A DNA stretch of 5,767 nt, taken from the NCBI GenBank assembly GCA_013298335.1, contig JAAFHI010000259.1, positions 1-5,767 of the forward strand, read 5' to 3'. Shown piece after piece: positions 4,235-5,767 of the stretch; the stretch's first letter is position 1, and each line of letters opens with the position of its first letter. The position numbers were made by a program, and so were the translations under genes. The stretch is from Actinomycetota bacterium. Its GTDB lineage: Bacteria > Acidobacteriota > Blastocatellia > Chloracidobacteriales > Chloracidobacteriaceae. Under the pieces are notes generated by a model. The model was given only the letters and a program-made list of their open reading frames with translations, did no database searches and was not told where the DNA came from.

Positions 4235-5644
4235 ATGAATTATCGGGAACAGGAGAAATTTCTGAATTGGTACGCCCGCATCGGGATCGGGGCGGTCGCG
4301 GTGGCCTCGGCGGTGACGGTGCTGGTGTTTCGGATGCATTCGCCGTGGGGCGGGCCGTTGCGGTGGACCGCGGTGGCGTTCATCGGCATGGCGTTGGCGT
4401 ACGCGGTCTTCTACGTTCCGAAATATCTGCTGTTGACGGTCGAAACGACGAAGAAATTTTCCTGGACCATCCGCATTCGCTGGGTTTTGGCCGCCGTGTT
4501 GGCGCTTGCGACCTCCCTGAACGTCCGTTCGGCGCGGGAGGGTCTCATCTTTGGGGTGTGTCTGGCGGCGCTGGTCGGGGCGAACCTGTACGTCCGGCGG
4601 CTGTTCAAGCGTCCGGCCAGGGATGAAGAGGCCGCCCGCCGCCCGATGCTCGTCGCGCCGTTCGTCTATTTCGCGGCGGACTGGTTCGGACTGGCCCTGC
4701 TCGTGTGGGGCAAATGTCTTTCGCCCGAAATCGGGATCTTCTGCGCCGGACTGGCCGCGCACCTGCTGTTCGTCATCTCCGGCGAGCGGCAGTTCAATCT
4801 GATGCTGCCCGCGATGGCGGCCCTGTTCGCGGTGCTGCTTTTCGGCGGCGGGCAGGGCGTTCATATCGGCGCGCTGTCCTTATGGATGACGGCGTCGCTG
4901 GTTCTGATCTGGATGTCGCGGCGTCGGCATCAGATCAATGAACGCGAAACGCTTGAAGCGCTGGCCGAATTTACCGGGGAAGACCCTGAAGAGGTTCAAA
5001 GTCTGCTGGTGACGAGTACCGGTACGCTCGCCCGGAACTGGCACGCCGCGCCGCCCGCGACCGAGGCCGAGACCATTGCGTGGTATGAGGAGAACGCGCC
5101 GTATTACATCTACGACCTGTCGCAGTTTCATCTGACCTACAAGAACATCGCTTTTTCGCTCGACGTGCTCGGTCTGTTGCGCGGACGGGTGCTCGATTTC
5201 GGCGCGGGCATCGGCGACATCGCGCTCGAAGCCGCCGCGCGCGGGTTCGAGACGACCTATTTCGACGTGGACGGCGAGAGTCAGCGGTATGCGCGTTGGC
5301 GCGCCCGCGAGCGCGGATTGCGGATGCAGTTCGCGAGCGAGCGGGAGGCGGTCATTCACGTTTACGACACGATCATCGCGCTCGACGTGCTGGAACATGT
5401 TTCCGACCCGGAGGAAACGCTCGAATTTCTGGTGGCCCATCTCGCGCCCGGCGGACGGCTCATCGCCTCGATTGCATTCGGTCCGACGACGTCCCATCCG
5501 ATGCACTTCGACCATACGCTCGACGTTCCGACGTGGCTCCGGGCGCGCGGGTTCAAAAACGCGAAAGGCATCGGGTTGCGATTTTTCGCCTCCGATGCCT
5601 TCCGCAAGTCGAACGTGATCGTGTTCGAAAAGGTTGTCCGCTAG
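4235..5644 (+). CDS. Polytopic membrane protein fused to a C-terminal SAM-dependent methyltransferase
   Basis: The 469-residue product has an N-terminal membrane part with about eight hydrophobic segments (near 13-32, 43-62, 81-95, 102-120, 138-158, 163-182, 187-204 and 209-227). Basic loops after even-numbered segments (RRLFKRPARDEEAARR at 121-136, SRRRH at 228-232) place both ends in the cytoplasm. A linker (about 235-300) contains LAEFTGEDPEEVQSL and leads into a class I Rossmann methyltransferase: SAM motif I DFGAGIGD at 321-328, acidic residues Asp344/Asp346 after the second strand, DTIIALDVLEHV at 378-389, and LAPGG at 403-407. The substrate is unknown; a membrane-associated lipid, quinone or protein is possible. 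An open frame reaches back to 4166, but the ATG at 4235 is preferred because it clears the previous gene; its ribosome site is weak (GGA at 4227). In-frame tandem TAG codons end it, 7 bases from the stop of an IS630 transposase, so its last residues may be altered. Confidence 0.85.
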   Translation: MNYREQEKFLNWYARIGIGAVAVASAVTVLVFRMHSPWGGPLRWTAVAFIGMALAYAVFYVPKYLLLTVETTKKFSWTIRIRWVLAAVLALATSLNVRSAREGLIFGVCLAALVGANLYVRRLFKRPARDEEAARRPMLVAPFVYFAADWFGLALLVWGKCLSPEIGIFCAGLAAHLLFVISGERQFNLMLPAMAALFAVLLFGGGQGVHIGALSLWMTASLVLIWMSRRRHQINERETLEALAEFTGEDPEEVQSLLVTSTGTLARNWHAAPPATEAETIAWYEENAPYYIYDLSQFHLTYKNIAFSLDVLGLLRGRVLDFGAGIGDIALEAAARGFETTYFDVDGESQRYARWRARERGLRMQFASEREAVIHVYDTIIALDVLEHVSDPEETLEFLVAHLAPGGRLIASIAFGPTTSHPMHFDHTLDVPTWLRARGFKNAKGIGLRFFASDAFRKSNVIVFEKVVR

Positions 5645-5767
5645 TAGTCCGTCAGCCTTGTATTGACGGGTAAAGTCGTTTCAATTTGATGCGCGCATCG
5701 GCGGTTGTGAAGCGCCAGTCGATTTTCGATGACCGTCGATTGCGTTGTTCCTCCCACGCGGCGACTT
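5645..5767. mobile_element. End of an IS630-type insertion sequence (boundary approximate)
   Basis: The window enters an insertion sequence here, as shown by the transposase C-terminus on the minus strand. The exact end cannot be set because the other end lies outside. IS630 elements insert at TA, and TA dinucleotides occur at 5642-5643 and 5645-5646. The terminal inverted repeat must lie close to or across the methyltransferase stop codon, because only 7 bases separate the two stops. Confidence 0.6.
5652..5767 (-). CDS. IS630-family transposase, C-terminal 37 residues (runs off the right edge)
   Basis: Reading the minus strand from the right edge to the TGA at 5654-5652 gives 37 residues: a Trp-Glu-Glu-Gln-Arg-Asn stretch, then IDWRFTTADARIKLKRLYPS and a short tail. 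The W-x-F-T-T-x-D-A-R-I-K-L-K-x-L-Y-P ending is the familiar C-terminus of one large group of IS630-family DDE transposases, which cut and paste the element into TA targets. The catalytic core lies beyond the window, so it cannot be said whether the gene is intact. It converges on the membrane methyltransferase gene. Confidence 0.85.
   Translation of the reverse strand, partial: VAAWEEQRNRRSSKIDWRFTTADARIKLKRLYPSIQG

Noticed and set aside
4124..4864. Minus-strand open frame of 246 codons opposite the membrane methyltransferase
   Set aside because: It is very rich in Arg, Gln and His with no motif, while the plus-strand frame has clear membrane helices and SAM motifs.

Overview
The window is a GC-rich stretch of bacterial chromosome, probably from an uncultured environmental bacterium. 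Its genes look like ordinary vertical genes (accD, cobO, cysS) beside poorly characterised membrane proteins. The long palindromic short-unit repeats between genes, the GYF_2-like heads on membrane proteins and an IS630-type element would suit a planctomycete-like, PVC or deltaproteobacterial-type genome. That placement is only an impression, and nothing here fixes the phylum.

Left part, minus strand: a sigma70-like promoter (994-1022) appears to drive cobO/btuR (cobalamin adenosyltransferase, 329-922), followed by accD (acetyl-CoA carboxylase beta subunit), of which only the first 73 residues lie in the window. The 109 bases between them are almost filled by a long hairpin made of inverted tandem heptamers. 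It runs from the cobO stop codon to two bases before the accD start. Neither gene has a clear Shine-Dalgarno sequence.

Middle and right part, plus strand: cysS (1120-2523) is divergent from cobO and has a good ribosome binding site. After it comes a second long hairpin of the same architecture, built from nonamers instead of heptamers (2528-2625). Three closely spaced genes (gaps of 36 and 37 bases) then form a likely operon. The first two are tandem paralogues with nearly identical 60-residue GYF_2-like heads and Pro/Tyr-rich linkers but different membrane modules: RDD in the first, DUF4190-like in the second. The third is a fusion of about eight transmembrane helices with a C-terminal SAM-dependent methyltransferase. 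Together they suggest a cell-envelope function, but substrate and partners are unknown.

Right edge: the last 116 bases encode, on the minus strand, the 37-residue C-terminus of an IS630-family transposase. Its stop codon lies 7 bases from the methyltransferase stop, so an insertion sequence has landed at or in the end of that gene.

The most interesting items are the two inverted short-unit tandem repeats with different periods, the head-sharing paralogue pair with a 58-bp perfectly identical 5' segment, and the membrane-methyltransferase fusion.
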